Source: Pseudorhodoplanes sp.
Lineage (GTDB): Bacteria; Pseudomonadota; Alphaproteobacteria; Rhizobiales; Xanthobacteraceae
NCBI GenBank assembly: GCA_022843165.1
Contig: JALHOD010000009.1
Location: 88,053-152,052, forward strand
Direction: 5' to 3'
Length of the DNA: 64,000 bases
A program made the position numbers and the translations under genes. Shown here one piece after another: positions 44,813-54,260 of the stretch (positions within the stretch are counted from its first letter, which is position 1; every line of letters starts with the position of its first letter). The notes beneath the pieces were generated by a model, which saw nothing but the letters and a program-made list of their open reading frames with translations, had not been told where the DNA came from and searched no databases.

Positions 44813-45655
44813 ATGGACTACAATGCCGCTTACGACAATCGCGCCGCGGTGCCGGAGCATCCGCAGATTTTCGCACAATGGCAGAAGGACGCCGCTGCCT
44901 TTCGCGAGAAAGCGACTCAGGAAGGCCGCGCCGAACTCGACATTCATTATGGTCCGAGCCCGCGGCAATATATCGATCTCTTCAAGTCGAAAGAGCCCGA
45001 CGCGCCGCTCGCCCTGTTCATCCATGGCGGCTATTGGCGGGCGCTCGACCCGAAATTCCACAGCCACTGCGCGAAGGGTCTGAACAAGCGCGGCGTCACG
45101 GTCGCCGTCGCAGGCTACGATCTTTGCCCTCAGGTCGGTATCGCCGACATCGTCGAGCAGATGTGTGCCGCCGCCTTGTTTCTCTGGCGGCGATTCGGGC
45201 AACGCATCACGGTCTATGGCCATTCCGCCGGCGGGCATCTTGCCGCGGCGATGATCGCGACCGACTGGAGAAAGCTTGATCCGAAAGCGCCCGTCGATCT
45301 TGTGCCGGCCGGCTATTCGATCTCCGGATTGTTCGACCTTACTCCGCTGACCCACACCGGCATGAACGCGGATTTCAAGCTTGATGAAACGTCCGCACGC
45401 GCCTCCTCGCCGCTATTCTGGCCGCTGCCGGGCAAGCGCACATTCGACTCGGTGGTAGGCGGCGCCGAACTGCCGGAATTCCTGCGGCAGGCCAAAAGTA
45501 TTGTCGATATCTGGCCCAAGGATAAAGTGGAGATGCGCTACGATGAGGTTCCCGGTGCCAACCACTTCACCGTGATCGCGCCGCTGGCCGATCCGCAAAG
45601 CCGGATGACGGACCGCCTCGTGGCATTGTGTGACCGCACGTGGACGACTGCCTAA
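44813..45655 (+). CDS. Alpha/beta hydrolase (kynurenine formamidase-like)
   Basis: 280 aa starting at ATG 44813. Oxyanion motif HGGYWRALD and nucleophile elbow GHSAGGHL resemble bacterial arylformamidases and related esterases; a catalytic His lies in GANHFTVI. Cytoplasmic, no signal peptide. The substrate could be N-formylkynurenine or another ester/amide. Its ribosome-binding site is buried in a 14-bp hairpin. Convergent with the TauE/SafE gene, overlapping by 4 nt. Confidence 0.85.
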   Translation: MDYNAAYDNRAAVPEHPQIFAQWQKDAAAFREKATQEGRAELDIHYGPSPRQYIDLFKSKEPDAPLALFIHGGYWRALDPKFHSHCAKGLNKRGVTVAVAGYDLCPQVGIADIVEQMCAAALFLWRRFGQRITVYGHSAGGHLAAAMIATDWRKLDPKAPVDLVPAGYSISGLFDLTPLTHTGMNADFKLDETSARASSPLFWPLPGKRTFDSVVGGAELPEFLRQAKSIVDIWPKDKVEMRYDEVPGANHFTVIAPLADPQSRMTDRLVALCDRTWTTA

Positions 45656-46425
45656 AACCAATACCGCCAAGCATAAACCGCGGTCAGCAGGCAGCCGACC
45701 ACGATGACGGCAATGCGCATGATGTTGCGCGGTGCAATGCGCGCGATCTGCGCCCCGATCAGCCCGCCGATCAGAGCGCCGCCCATCATCAGCAGGGCCG
45801 CCGGCCAGTTCACGATCCCCTGGATGGCGAACAGGGCGGAGGCCACAAAGCTGTTCAGGCTGGTCACAAGATTCTTGGTGACATTGGCGGCGCGGTAATC
45901 GCCGCCGGTCACGATCGACAGCACCGCGATCAGCAATACGCCGACGCCCGAGCCGAAATAGCCGCCATACACCGACACCGGCAGGAGAATGGGAACGCTG
46001 GTGATACGCACCACAGGCTCGCGACCGTGACGCACCAGCGAGCGCGCCCGGATGGCGGCGCTGATGCGGTCGCCGAAAGCGACTAGCAGGGTCGCAAAAC
46101 CGAGCAGCAGCGGGACAAGCACCTCGAACATGCGGCCCGGCGTAAACAGCAACAGCAAGGCGCCGGCCGCAGCCCCCGCGAGAGACGCCAGGATCAGCCC
46201 GACAAAGGCGCGGTCGAGCGGCGGCAATTGCGTGCGATCGGACAAGGCAGCGAGGAAATTGCCGGGCGTCAGGGCCACCATATTGGAGGCCGCCGCCACC
46301 ACGGGCGGCAATCCCGCTCCCAGCATCGCCGAAAACGTGATCAGGCCGGCGCCACCGACCATCGAGGACAATGTGCCGCCGGCCAGTCCTGCGGCGCCAA
46401 GCATCGCGGCGGTGGAGATGTCCAT
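45652..46425 (-). CDS. TauE/SafE family sulfite/anion exporter
   Basis: 257 aa with about eight membrane helices. GAAGLAGGTLSSMVGGAGLITFSAML and GGYFGSGVGVLLIAVLS are the two inverted-repeat signatures of the TSUP/TauE family; these proteins move sulfite, sulfoacetate or organic anions across the inner membrane. It begins 37 nt after the glutaryl-CoA dehydrogenase stop on the same strand, so could be cotranscribed, but a functional link is unclear. Confidence 0.9.
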   Translation of the reverse strand: MDISTAAMLGAAGLAGGTLSSMVGGAGLITFSAMLGAGLPPVVAAASNMVALTPGNFLAALSDRTQLPPLDRAFVGLILASLAGAAAGALLLLFTPGRMFEVLVPLLLGFATLLVAFGDRISAAIRARSLVRHGREPVVRITSVPILLPVSVYGGYFGSGVGVLLIAVLSIVTGGDYRAANVTKNLVTSLNSFVASALFAIQGIVNWPAALLMMGGALIGGLIGAQIARIAPRNIMRIAVIVVGCLLTAVYAWRYWF

Positions 46426-46461
46426 CGTGACGCGATGTCCGGTACGACGTGCGATACTAGA

Positions 46462-47682
46462 TCAGAAGAATGCCTGGATGCCGGTCTGGGCGCGGCCGAG
46501 GATCAACGCATGGATGTCATGCGTGCCCTCGTAGGTATTCACCGTTTCCAGATTGGACATCACACGCATGACATGGAATTCGTCGGCGATGCCGTTGCCG
46601 CCGTGCATGTCGCGCGCCGTCCGTGCGATATCCAGTGCCTTGCCGCAATTGTTGCGCTTCAGCAGCGAGATCGCCGGCGGTGCGCCGCGGCCCTCGTCGA
46701 TCAGGCGACCAAGCCGCAGCACGCTGTGCAGGCCGAGCGTGATCTCGGTCTGCATGTCGGCGAGCTTCTTCTGGATCAACTGATTGGCGGCGAGCGGACG
46801 GCCGAACTGCTTGCGATCCAGCGTATATTGACGCGCGCGATGCCAGCAGAATTCGGCGGCGCCCATCACACCCCAGGCAATGCCGTAGCGCGCATTGTTG
46901 AGACAGCCGAAGGGGCCAGCGAGGCCGGACGCATTCGGCAGCAGATTTTCTTCCGGGACAACTGCACCATCCAGCACGATCTCGCCGGTGATCGAGGCGC
47001 GCAGCGAGAGCTTGCCTTCGATCTTCGGCGTCTCGAAGCCCTTGGTGCCGCGCTCCACGATGAAGCCGCGGATCTTGCCGTCAAGCTTCGCCCACACCAC
47101 CGCGATGTCGGCGATCGGAGAATTCGAAATCCACATCTTGTTGCCGGTCAGCCTGTAACCGCCCGCTACTTTCTCGGCGCGGGTCGCCATCGAGCCGGGA
47201 TCGGAGCCGTGATCGGGCTCGGTCAGGCCGAAGCAGCCGATCATTTCGCCCGAGGCGAGCTTAGGCAGATATTTCTTGCGTTGCGCTTCGCTGCCATAGG
47301 CGTAGATTGGATACATTACCAGCGAGGACTGCACCGACAGCGTCGAGCGATAGCCGGAATCCACCGCCTCGATCTCGCGCGCGATCAGGCCATAGGCGAC
47401 ATAACCAAGACCGGCACCGCCATATTCCTCCGGAATGGTCGGCCCAAGCAGACCGAGACTGCCCATCTCCTTCATCAGACCGGGGTCGGTCTTCTCTTCG
47501 CGATAGGCCTCCAGGATGCGCGGAAACAGCTTGTCCTGCGCATAACCACGCGCGGTGTCGCGCACCATGCGCTCCTCTTCGGTCAGTTCGCCCTCCAGAT
47601 CGAGCGGGTCTTCCCAGTTAAAAGGGGCGTCCTTGATGGAACCGGGGCGCGTGCTGGTGATTTTCTCGGCGGGCTGGCTCAT
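46462..47682 (-). CDS. gcdH: Glutaryl-CoA dehydrogenase (acyl-CoA dehydrogenase family)
   Basis: 406 aa from the ATG at 47682 (GGGAAGAGACG leader). The fold motifs [18 protein letters not shown] (FAD-binding) and the C-terminal [22 protein letters not shown] with the catalytic glutamate are very similar to glutaryl-CoA dehydrogenases. It oxidatively decarboxylates glutaryl-CoA to crotonyl-CoA in lysine, tryptophan and benzoyl-CoA degradation, passing electrons to ETF. Confidence 0.93.
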   Translation of the reverse strand: MSQPAEKITSTRPGSIKDAPFNWEDPLDLEGELTEEERMVRDTARGYAQDKLFPRILEAYREEKTDPGLMKEMGSLGLLGPTIPEEYGGAGLGYVAYGLIAREIEAVDSGYRSTLSVQSSLVMYPIYAYGSEAQRKKYLPKLASGEMIGCFGLTEPDHGSDPGSMATRAEKVAGGYRLTGNKMWISNSPIADIAVVWAKLDGKIRGFIVERGTKGFETPKIEGKLSLRASITGEIVLDGAVVPEENLLPNASGLAGPFGCLNNARYGIAWGVMGAAEFCWHRARQYTLDRKQFGRPLAANQLIQKKLADMQTEITLGLHSVLRLGRLIDEGRGAPPAISLLKRNNCGKALDIARTARDMHGGNGIADEFHVMRVMSNLETVNTYEGTHDIHALILGRAQTGIQAFF

Positions 47683-47860
47683 CGTCTCTTCCCTCATGCG
47701 AGGTTATGCCTGCAAAAGCGGCACTAAATACCTTGCTGCAACACTACCCCGCCAAAGGCCGCGCGGAAAGCGCACCTGACGTGACCGGGTGGCGGGGTTC
47801 TACTAACATTCTGTTGGGAATCGGAAGGGTAAAATCGAATACGAACCCTTCCCGGGAAGC

Positions 47861-49198
47861 ATGGTTTTGAGCGTATTTGTAACGATTAACGGACTGTCCG
47901 GCTGCCCAGCCCCGCGCCGCGCGGCCCTGTCCTGCCTGGCCGCTTGCCTTGCCATCCTTGTGGTTTCGACGGTGCCGGCCGACGCCCGCAGCCGGGCGCG
48001 CCTGAAAGCGCCGGAGCAGGCGAGACCGGACAAGGTGCCGCCCATTCCGCCGGGTCCGCACCATCTCATCGTCTCGCTGAAAAACCAGCGTGCTTCGCTC
48101 TATGCAAACGGTAAGCTGGTCGCACAGACACCGATCTCCAGCGGCACGGCCAGCCATCCGACGCCGACCGGCGTATTCAGCGTGATCCAGAAGAACCGGC
48201 ATCACCGTTCCAATATCTATAGCGGCGCGCCGATGCCTTATATGCAGCGCCTCACTTGGTCCGGCATTGCGCTGCATCAGGGGCAATTGCCCGGTTATCC
48301 GGCTTCGCATGGCTGCATCCGCCTGCCGCAGGATTTCGCAAACTATCTCTGGCGTACGACCAAGCTTGGCGCACGCGTGATCGTGGCGCGCGACGACGTC
48401 GAACCGGCGGAGATTTCACACGGCAAGTTGTTTCAGCCCAAACCGCCTGTCATCACGGCGGACGTGACATCGAAACTGCGCCGCTCGATCGAAACCGACG
48501 TGGCGGTGAACACCGCAACGGCCACGGCGACCGATGCCACCGCAAGCGACGCATCCGTGTCCGGGCCAGAGGCCGCCAAACAGGAAGCCGCCGGTCCGAA
48601 AGCGTCGGGCATCACCGAGATGTCGGCAGCGTCGCACAACGAGATCCCCGCCCCCATCCTCGCGAGCTTCTTCGACACACTGGACGCAAAGGCAAGAAAG
48701 CCCGCGCCGACGGGGTCCGTATCCGTCTTCATCAGCCGCAAGGACAAACAACTGTATGTCCGGCAAGGACTGCAGCCGCTGTTCAATGTGCCGGTGGTCA
48801 TCCGCGACGAGAACGAGATTTTCGGCACGCATGTCTTCACCGCACTGGAAAAGACGGACGGCACATCCGGCCTGCGCTGGATCGCGGTCACGATGCCGGC
48901 GGAAACGCCGAAAACCGATCGAAGGGCAGCAGAGAAAAAGCCGGACGTCACCTATCGCTATGATTATTACGGGCGGCGCATTCCGGTGCGTATGAAATCC
49001 GCGCAATCCGTCAAGCCCGTGGAGCTTCCTGTGCCGGTGCCGTCCGCTGCCGCGGTGCTCGAGAGGATCGAACTGCACGAAGACATCGTATCGCGTATTT
49101 CCGAGTATGTAACGGCGGGCGCGACTCTGATCGTGTCGGACCACGGGCTGGGCCACGAGACCGGCGCCTATACCGATTTCATCGTGTTGACGCGCTGA
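47861..49198 (+). CDS. L,D-transpeptidase (YkuD) with C-terminal second domain
   Basis: 445 aa, exported (hydrophobic segment at ~20-40). The YkuD catalytic motif is intact: H139 in ALHQGQ, then H150 and C152 in SHGCIRL. Residues ~200-285 form an Ala/Thr-rich linker. The C-terminal part (VSVFISRKDKQLYVR ... LIVSDHGLGHETG) resembles a second YkuD-like fold without the SHGC cysteine. It would make 3-3 cross-links or anchor proteins to peptidoglycan. The ATG of the cupin gene overlaps its stop (TGATG). Confidence 0.9.
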   Translation: MVLSVFVTINGLSGCPAPRRAALSCLAACLAILVVSTVPADARSRARLKAPEQARPDKVPPIPPGPHHLIVSLKNQRASLYANGKLVAQTPISSGTASHPTPTGVFSVIQKNRHHRSNIYSGAPMPYMQRLTWSGIALHQGQLPGYPASHGCIRLPQDFANYLWRTTKLGARVIVARDDVEPAEISHGKLFQPKPPVITADVTSKLRRSIETDVAVNTATATATDATASDASVSGPEAAKQEAAGPKASGITEMSAASHNEIPAPILASFFDTLDAKARKPAPTGSVSVFISRKDKQLYVRQGLQPLFNVPVVIRDENEIFGTHVFTALEKTDGTSGLRWIAVTMPAETPKTDRRAAEKKPDVTYRYDYYGRRIPVRMKSAQSVKPVELPVPVPSAAAVLERIELHEDIVSRISEYVTAGATLIVSDHGLGHETGAYTDFIVLTR

Positions 49199-49680
49199 TG
49201 CCACAGCGCACGTCTCCGATCTCCGCCAAAGTCGCGGCACTTGCTCTGCTCAGCCTTTGCCTGTCGCTGGGCGAAGCTCTCGCCGATGGAACCAAGGCAG
49301 CCTCCAGACCTGCACATGCTTATCCCGGCGCCCGCATCATCCTGTCGACCGGCAGAACGGTGACCGGCCAGACTATCCAGTATCAAACCACCGGACCGGC
49401 CAAGATCACCGCCATGGAGATCACGCTACAGCCGGGACAGCAGACCGGCTGGCACACGCATCCCGTGCCTTTGTTTGGTTATATGCTGGAGGGCGAACTC
49501 ACCGTCGATTACGGCGCCAGGGGTATCCGCGTTTACCGCAAGGGTGATGCTCTGGCCGAAGCGATGAACGAAGCGCATAACGGCCGAAATACCGGCAAGA
49601 GTCCCATGCGCATATTGGCCGTGTTTATCGGCGTCGAGGGCGGACAAGGGTCGGTCGCCGCTGCACCGCCCGCGCGCTAG
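49198..49680 (+). CDS. Exported cupin-domain protein
   Basis: 160 aa with signal peptide (SAKVAALALLSLCLSLGEALA). Cupin motif 1 GWHTHPVPLFGYMLEGELTVDYG is clear; motif 2 is EAHNGRNTG. Metal binding through HTH and E/H is expected. The start overlaps the L,D-transpeptidase stop by one base, so the two are translationally coupled and may act together in the periplasm. Reaction unknown. Confidence 0.85.
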   Translation: MPQRTSPISAKVAALALLSLCLSLGEALADGTKAASRPAHAYPGARIILSTGRTVTGQTIQYQTTGPAKITAMEITLQPGQQTGWHTHPVPLFGYMLEGELTVDYGARGIRVYRKGDALAEAMNEAHNGRNTGKSPMRILAVFIGVEGGQGSVAAAPPAR

Positions 49681-49683
49681 CGT

Positions 49684-49710
49684 ATTATCGCCGCAACCTG
49701 CGCCGATAAT
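49684..49710. promoter_or_regulatory. Hairpin after the cupin gene
   Basis: ATTATCG (49684-49690) with CGATAAT (49704-49710), inner CGC/GCG and one symmetric C-C mismatch. No T-tract; may be a weak terminator or processing signal. Confidence 0.4.
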
Positions 49711-49743
49711 GACGCTGTCACTCATCTGTGCGAAGCTGAATCC

Positions 49744-50001
49744 ATGCCCCGCTATTTCTTCAACACCCGTATCGGCAGCGACCTGATCCAGGACACGGAG
49801 GGCGAAGACCTGCGTGATCCCGACCAGGCCTGGGAGACCGCGCGCGCCCTGATCCGCCAGTTGCTGCAGGAGGAAGGCGAGCAGGCCAGCCTGCTGACGG
49901 CCGTTCTGGAAGTCACCGACGAGGCCGGCGAGATAGTGCTGGAATTTCCGTTCTCGGAAGCGCTGATCGTGCCGCCCGACGTCAATCAGACAAGACACTG
50001 A
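49744..50001 (+). CDS. DUF6894-like small protein
   Basis: 85 aa beginning MPRYFFNTRIGSDLIQDTEG, matching the small MPRYFFHT...D.EG family frequent in Bradyrhizobium and Methylobacterium relatives. No membrane segment or signal. A stop and 28-nt gap separate it from the MBL hydrolase gene. Function unknown; members are often found near stress genes. Confidence 0.7.
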   Translation: MPRYFFNTRIGSDLIQDTEGEDLRDPDQAWETARALIRQLLQEEGEQASLLTAVLEVTDEAGEIVLEFPFSEALIVPPDVNQTRH

Positions 50002-50029
50002 AATCCCAAGCAAAGAGACCCGCCTGCCC

Positions 50030-50668
50030 ATGAGCCGCCTCAATGTGATGGTCATTCCGGTGACGCCGTTTCAGCAGAACTGTGCGATCGTCTGGAACGA
50101 CGAGACCAAACATGGCGTCGTGATCGATCCCGGCGGCGATCTGGCATTCATCCGCCAAGGTATCGCGGAAGCGGGAATCGCCATCGATCAGATTCTTCTG
50201 ACCCATGGCCATATCGATCATGCCGGCGGCGCGGCCGAGCTGAAAGACGAGCTTGGTGTGCCGCTGGTCGGACCGCACAAGGCCGACCGCTTCCTGCTCG
50301 ATAGCCTCGAACAGACCGCGGCCGGCTACGGACTTTCCGGCGCGCGCAATGTCGTACCCGACACCTGGCTCGCGGAAAACGACCAGGTGAAGATTGGCGG
50401 CGTGCCATTCGACGTGCTGCATTGCCCCGGCCATTCACCGGGCAGCGTCGCTTTCGTCAACGCTGCGCAGAAATTCGCTATCGTCGGCGATGTGCTGTTC
50501 CGGGGATCCGTCGGACGCAGCGACCTGCCCGGCGGCGATCCCGCGACGCTGATCCGATCGATCAAGGACAAGCTGCTGCCGCTCGACGATGACGTGACGT
50601 TCCTGTGCGGCCACGGCCCGGCCAGCACGATCGGCGAGGAACGGCGCTCCAATCCGTTTCTGCGATAG
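50030..50668 (+). CDS. MBL-fold metallo-hydrolase (glyoxalase II-like)
   Basis: 212 aa. The zinc motif THGHIDHAGG, the second ligand in CPGHSPGSVAF, the bridging GDVLFRGSVGR and the last FLCGHGPASTIGEER are all intact, placing it among the YcbL/GloB-like thioesterases. It probably hydrolyses a glutathione or other thioester in the cytoplasm. Last gene before the tRNA-flank repeat. Confidence 0.92.
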   Translation: MSRLNVMVIPVTPFQQNCAIVWNDETKHGVVIDPGGDLAFIRQGIAEAGIAIDQILLTHGHIDHAGGAAELKDELGVPLVGPHKADRFLLDSLEQTAAGYGLSGARNVVPDTWLAENDQVKIGGVPFDVLHCPGHSPGSVAFVNAAQKFAIVGDVLFRGSVGRSDLPGGDPATLIRSIKDKLLPLDDDVTFLCGHGPASTIGEERRSNPFLR

Positions 50669-50703
50669 ATCGGTTGCAGGAAGTTCCATGCTGCAAAGCC
50701 CGG

Positions 50704-50749
50704 AACCCCAGCATTGCCGCGGGCCGGCCTCATGGGCTATGAAGGCCGC
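50704..50749 (+). repeat. Left copy of tRNA-Arg upstream flank
   Basis: 46-bp direct repeat matching 58027-58072 at 43 of 46 positions (AACCCCAGCATTGCCGC..., ending GAAGGCCGC). In the right copy it directly precedes an intact tRNA-Arg(CCG). Confidence 0.8.
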
Positions 50750-50793
50750 GCACGCGCCGCTCAATGCGATTGAGAGAGCACCGTAGGTCGAAT
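50750..50793 (+). pseudogene. Decayed tRNA-Arg remnant
   Basis: Directly after the left flank repeat, the sequence still resembles the right-hand tRNA: CACGCGCC versus CACGCACC, then GCTCA, GAT, AGAG and AGGTCGAATCC versus AGGTTCGAATCC. The CGTA after the acceptor stem and most of the anticodon arm are missing, so it cannot be functional. Confidence 0.5.
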
Positions 50794-50835
50794 CCAGATG
50801 TGGATTCAATCCTCCAAGCATTTCATGCTTCGGCC

Positions 50836-52116
50836 GTGACGGATTTCAATGTGACAACAGAGAGTGGTGCGACAGAAGCGAACGGCGGCGATGTGGTTTC
50901 CAGCGACGTTGTCGATTCTCGAGCCGCATGGCTGCGTCTCGCGGCAGCGCTGGCGCTGGGCACCATCGGCAGCGTCGGGATGTGGTCCTATGTTGTGGTA
51001 TTGCCCTCCATTCAGGCCGATTTTGGTATCCTTCGAGCCGACGCATCGCTGCCCTATACATTGACCATGGCCGGTTTCGGGCTGGGCGGCGTGGTGATGG
51101 GCCGCGCGGTCGATCGCTTCGGCGTGGCGCTGCCGATCGTCATCGGGGCGCTGGCTCTGGCAGCCGGTTATGTTGGCGCCGCGCTGGCCCCCAATCTCAT
51201 TGCGCTGGCGGCAATGCATCTCTTGGTCGGATTTGGGGCGTCGACCACCTTCGGCCCGCTGATGGCCGACATCTCGCACTGGTTCAGAAGACGGCGCGGC
51301 ATCGCCGTCGCCATCAGTTCGTCGGGCAATTATCTGGCGGGCGTCGTCTGGCCGCCGCTGATCCAACCCTTCATTGAAATCATTGGTTGGCGGCAAACAC
51401 ATTTCGCAATCGGTCTTGTCTGCATTGTGACGATGCTGCCGCTCGCGTTGGCCATGCGCCGGCGCACGCCCGTTCAGCGTATTGATGGAGACACGGCCGG
51501 TGGCGGAACGGGACCTACGCTTGGTCTCTCACCGCGCATGCTGCAGGCTCTACTCTTGATCGCTGGCTTCGCCTGCTGCGTCGCGATGGCGATGCCGCAG
51601 GTCCATATCGTGGCGTATTGCGGCGATCTCGGTTACGGCGTGGCGCGTGGCGCGGAAATGCTGTCGCTCATGCTTGGTTTTGGAATCGTCAGCCGCGTTG
51701 CCACCGGCTGGATTGCGGATCACATCGGAGGCCTGAGAACGCTGCTGCTCGGGTCGGCATTGCAGACATCGGCGCTGGTTCTGTATCTCTTTTTCGATGG
51801 ACTGACGTCTCTCTATATCGTTTCAGCTTTGTTCGGCCTGTTCCAGGGCGGCATCGTGCCAAGTTACGCCATCATCGTGCGCGAGTATTTTGAGCCCAGA
51901 GAGGCCGGCGCCCGGCTCGGCGTCATTCTAATGGCCACGCTGGTGGGTATGGCCTTTGGCGGCTGGATATCGGGCGTCATTTTCGATTACACTGGCTCGT
52001 ATCAGGTAGCTTTTCTGAACGGCATTTTGTGGAATCTGCTCAATGTGGGAATTGCGCTCTGGCTGCTGTCACGCGCCATGAAGCGTCCCGCTCGCGTCGA
52101 GGCGGTCGCTATCTGA
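50836..52116 (+). CDS. MFS transporter (monocarboxylate/organic-acid type)
   Basis: Approximately 426-aa, twelve-helix MFS protein. The open frame extends back to an ATG at 50764 inside the tRNA-like remnant; starts at GTG 50836 or 50851 are equally weak, so the true start is uncertain. Motifs GRAVDRFGVALPI and SHWFRRRRGIAVAISSSGNYLAG resemble MCT-like organic-acid carriers. First gene of the module that holds a dioxygenase and a Bug-type binding protein; likely imports the aromatic substrate. Confidence 0.85.
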   Translation: MTDFNVTTESGATEANGGDVVSSDVVDSRAAWLRLAAALALGTIGSVGMWSYVVVLPSIQADFGILRADASLPYTLTMAGFGLGGVVMGRAVDRFGVALPIVIGALALAAGYVGAALAPNLIALAAMHLLVGFGASTTFGPLMADISHWFRRRRGIAVAISSSGNYLAGVVWPPLIQPFIEIIGWRQTHFAIGLVCIVTMLPLALAMRRRTPVQRIDGDTAGGGTGPTLGLSPRMLQALLLIAGFACCVAMAMPQVHIVAYCGDLGYGVARGAEMLSLMLGFGIVSRVATGWIADHIGGLRTLLLGSALQTSALVLYLFFDGLTSLYIVSALFGLFQGGIVPSYAIIVREYFEPREAGARLGVILMATLVGMAFGGWISGVIFDYTGSYQVAFLNGILWNLLNVGIALWLLSRAMKRPARVEAVAI

Positions 52117-52136
52117 TGGTTCCCTGGCGGCCTTAT

Positions 52137-53150
52137 TCATAAAACACCAAGCAGTTTCTGCGCGTTCCTGAAGCAGATATTGTCGCGATCTGCGGCTGAA
52201 AGATCCAGCCGTTCAAGGATGGCAATCGTATCGCGAATATAGCCTGGCCCGCGCTCGGGATCGAACGGACTGTCGGATGCAAACAGAACACGATCCGCGC
52301 CGTAGAAAGCGAGACCGCATTGCGTCGCCGGCACCGATCCGAACACGGCGGTATCGGCGTAGAATTCCTTGAAATAATCCAGCGGACGCTTCTTGAGATT
52401 CCTGAGCACCACCGAATAGTCTTCATCTGAAGTACGCTTGCCGAGCTGATCCCAGCCCGGGCCGACACGGCCTTCGAAAAACGGCACCATGGCGCCGAGA
52501 TGATGCGCCAGCACCTTGAGGTCCGGCAGCCTGTCCAGCAAGCCCGAGAACACCAGCCGCGCCATCGCGGCGGATGTCTCATAGGGCCAGCCGAACGCCC
52601 ACCATATCTCATAGAGCGACTTCGTCTCGCTCTTGTAGTCCGGCAGATCCGCCGCGGCCCGGGAGGGATGCAAGAAGACTGCCTTGCCGTGCTTGGCCGC
52701 AGTCTCGAAGACCGGGAAGAACCGCTCGTCGTCGAGCGGCAGGCCGTTGATGTTGGTATGAATCTGAAGCGCATTGGCGCCGATGCTGAACGCGCGCTCC
52801 GCTTCCCGCGCAGCGTTCGGCGAATTCATTGGTAAAGAGGCCAGAAACCCGACAAACCGGTCCGGATAACGCTTCACCAGATCAGCCATTCCGTCGTTGC
52901 CGAGCTTGGCAAATTCTTCCGCTTCGGCAGGACCGCCCAGGGCTTCGAGCGGCGGCATGCCCAGCGAGATGACCTGCGTGTAGTTCTTTGCCGAGAACTG
53001 GTCCATCACCCGAAACCGTTCGTCGAGATCGTAGATGCAGGGAATTCCGCGCATCCGCTTGCCGATGTCCCTGGCCGCGCCTTCCGATTCCAGCATGCGA
53101 TCCCATAAGACTTTTGGGAAAAAATGATTGAAGACATCGATGTAACGCAT
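52137..53150 (-). CDS. ACMSD-like amidohydrolase (probable decarboxylase), copy 2
   Basis: 337 aa, same subfamily as 17174-18193, sharing KSLYEIWW, EGRVGPGWDQLG, RTSDEDY and LKKRPLDYFK. The metal motif again reads DVFNHFFP, not HxH. Other residues: HPSRAA, HHLGAMVPF, FASDSPFDPE. GGAGGATTC precedes the ATG. Last gene of the minus-strand unit of regulator, dioxygenase and oxidoreductase, so decarboxylation or hydrolysis of a ring-cleavage product is plausible. Confidence 0.85.
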   Translation of the reverse strand: MRYIDVFNHFFPKVLWDRMLESEGAARDIGKRMRGIPCIYDLDERFRVMDQFSAKNYTQVISLGMPPLEALGGPAEAEEFAKLGNDGMADLVKRYPDRFVGFLASLPMNSPNAAREAERAFSIGANALQIHTNINGLPLDDERFFPVFETAAKHGKAVFLHPSRAAADLPDYKSETKSLYEIWWAFGWPYETSAAMARLVFSGLLDRLPDLKVLAHHLGAMVPFFEGRVGPGWDQLGKRTSDEDYSVVLRNLKKRPLDYFKEFYADTAVFGSVPATQCGLAFYGADRVLFASDSPFDPERGPGYIRDTIAILERLDLSAADRDNICFRNAQKLLGVL

Positions 53151-53230
53151 GAATCCTCCGAAGGAGCGACGTATGACGGGAGTTCAAAAGAGAATGTGGA
53201 TGGGACGGCGTCAGTGTGTGGCGGGAACGC

Positions 53231-54238
53231 TTACCATGGATGAAGGACAATCTTACCCAGCCCGGCACGCCCGGCGACAAGCTTGTGCGCGGCCACGGCA
53301 TCCGAGAGCGGAAGCACCTGGTCGATCAGAACATCCAGATGCCCGTTCGCTGCGACCTCAAGACTCAGATTGACGTCGGCATCGCTTTGCGCGGTCGAAC
53401 CAATAATCGTGATGTAGTTCAGATACAGATGATTCAGATCCAGCGGCACGACTCCGCCCGCATGCGCCCCGGCCGTCACCAGCCGCCCATTGCGGGCCAG
53501 ACTGGAAAATGCCTTTGGAAACAAATCCGGGTCGCCGACATTCTCGAACACCACATCAACCCCGCGACCGTCTGTTAGGCGGGCGATCTCGGCGGCCAGA
53601 TCACTATTACGATAATTGATCCCGAAATCGGCGCCGAGCTTTCGCGCGGCAGCGACGCGCTCATCTGCGCCGGCCGCAGCAATCACATGCGCACCCAGAT
53701 GCTTCGCCACCTGCACGCCGGCACTTCCCAAGCCGCCGGCCGCACCCATGATCAGAACCCGTTCGCCGGGAACGACTTGTGCTTTCTCCTTGAGGAGATT
53801 GAACGCCAGCGGCGCATGGCGCGCGACGATCGTCGCGGCGCTGAAATCCAGCCCGTCGGGAATCAGATGGGTATTTGCCGCAGGCAACCTCACATATTGC
53901 GCGTAACCGCCCCAAACCTGCACACCGAGCATGATGGGACCCTGCGTCACAGTGGCGGCTTTGATGCGCGGCGATGTGGCGACCCGATCGCCAACATGAC
54001 GGGATGTCACGCCCTCACCCAGAGCCACGATCGTTCCCGACGGATCGGCACCCAGAACATGGGGCAACGTCACCGCGCGCGCATAGCGCCCTGCCCTGAC
54101 TGCAAGATCGAGGGTCCTGTTGACCGAAACGGCCTCGACCTTCAGCAACACCTCGCCGGCAGCAGGCGCCGGAATGGGCACCTCCTCGAGACGCATCACC
54201 TGCGGCTCACCGAACTCACGGATCACAACGGCCTGCAT
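53231..54238 (-). CDS. Zinc-type alcohol dehydrogenase/quinone oxidoreductase-like
   Basis: 335 aa from ATG 54238 (MQAVVIREFGEPQVM); an ATG at 54250 is possible. MDR-superfamily member: GADPSGTIVALGEGV, Rossmann motif GAAGGLGSAGVQVAKHLGA, and DVVFENVGD. The catalytic-zinc and structural-zinc cysteines are absent, pointing to a NADPH:quinone reductase/enoyl reductase role. It begins 23 nt after the dioxygenase gene and is translated in the same operon. Confidence 0.88.
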   Translation of the reverse strand: MQAVVIREFGEPQVMRLEEVPIPAPAAGEVLLKVEAVSVNRTLDLAVRAGRYARAVTLPHVLGADPSGTIVALGEGVTSRHVGDRVATSPRIKAATVTQGPIMLGVQVWGGYAQYVRLPAANTHLIPDGLDFSAATIVARHAPLAFNLLKEKAQVVPGERVLIMGAAGGLGSAGVQVAKHLGAHVIAAAGADERVAAARKLGADFGINYRNSDLAAEIARLTDGRGVDVVFENVGDPDLFPKAFSSLARNGRLVTAGAHAGGVVPLDLNHLYLNYITIIGSTAQSDADVNLSLEVAANGHLDVLIDQVLPLSDAVAAHKLVAGRAGLGKIVLHPW

Positions 54239-54260
54239 CAATGCGCCCATCCGCGGCGGC

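Noticed and set aside
50790..50807. Hairpin GAATCCA/TGGATTC before the MFS gene
   Set aside because: Falls at the 3' end of the decayed tRNA segment and has a 4-nt loop; more likely a relic or chance than a control element.
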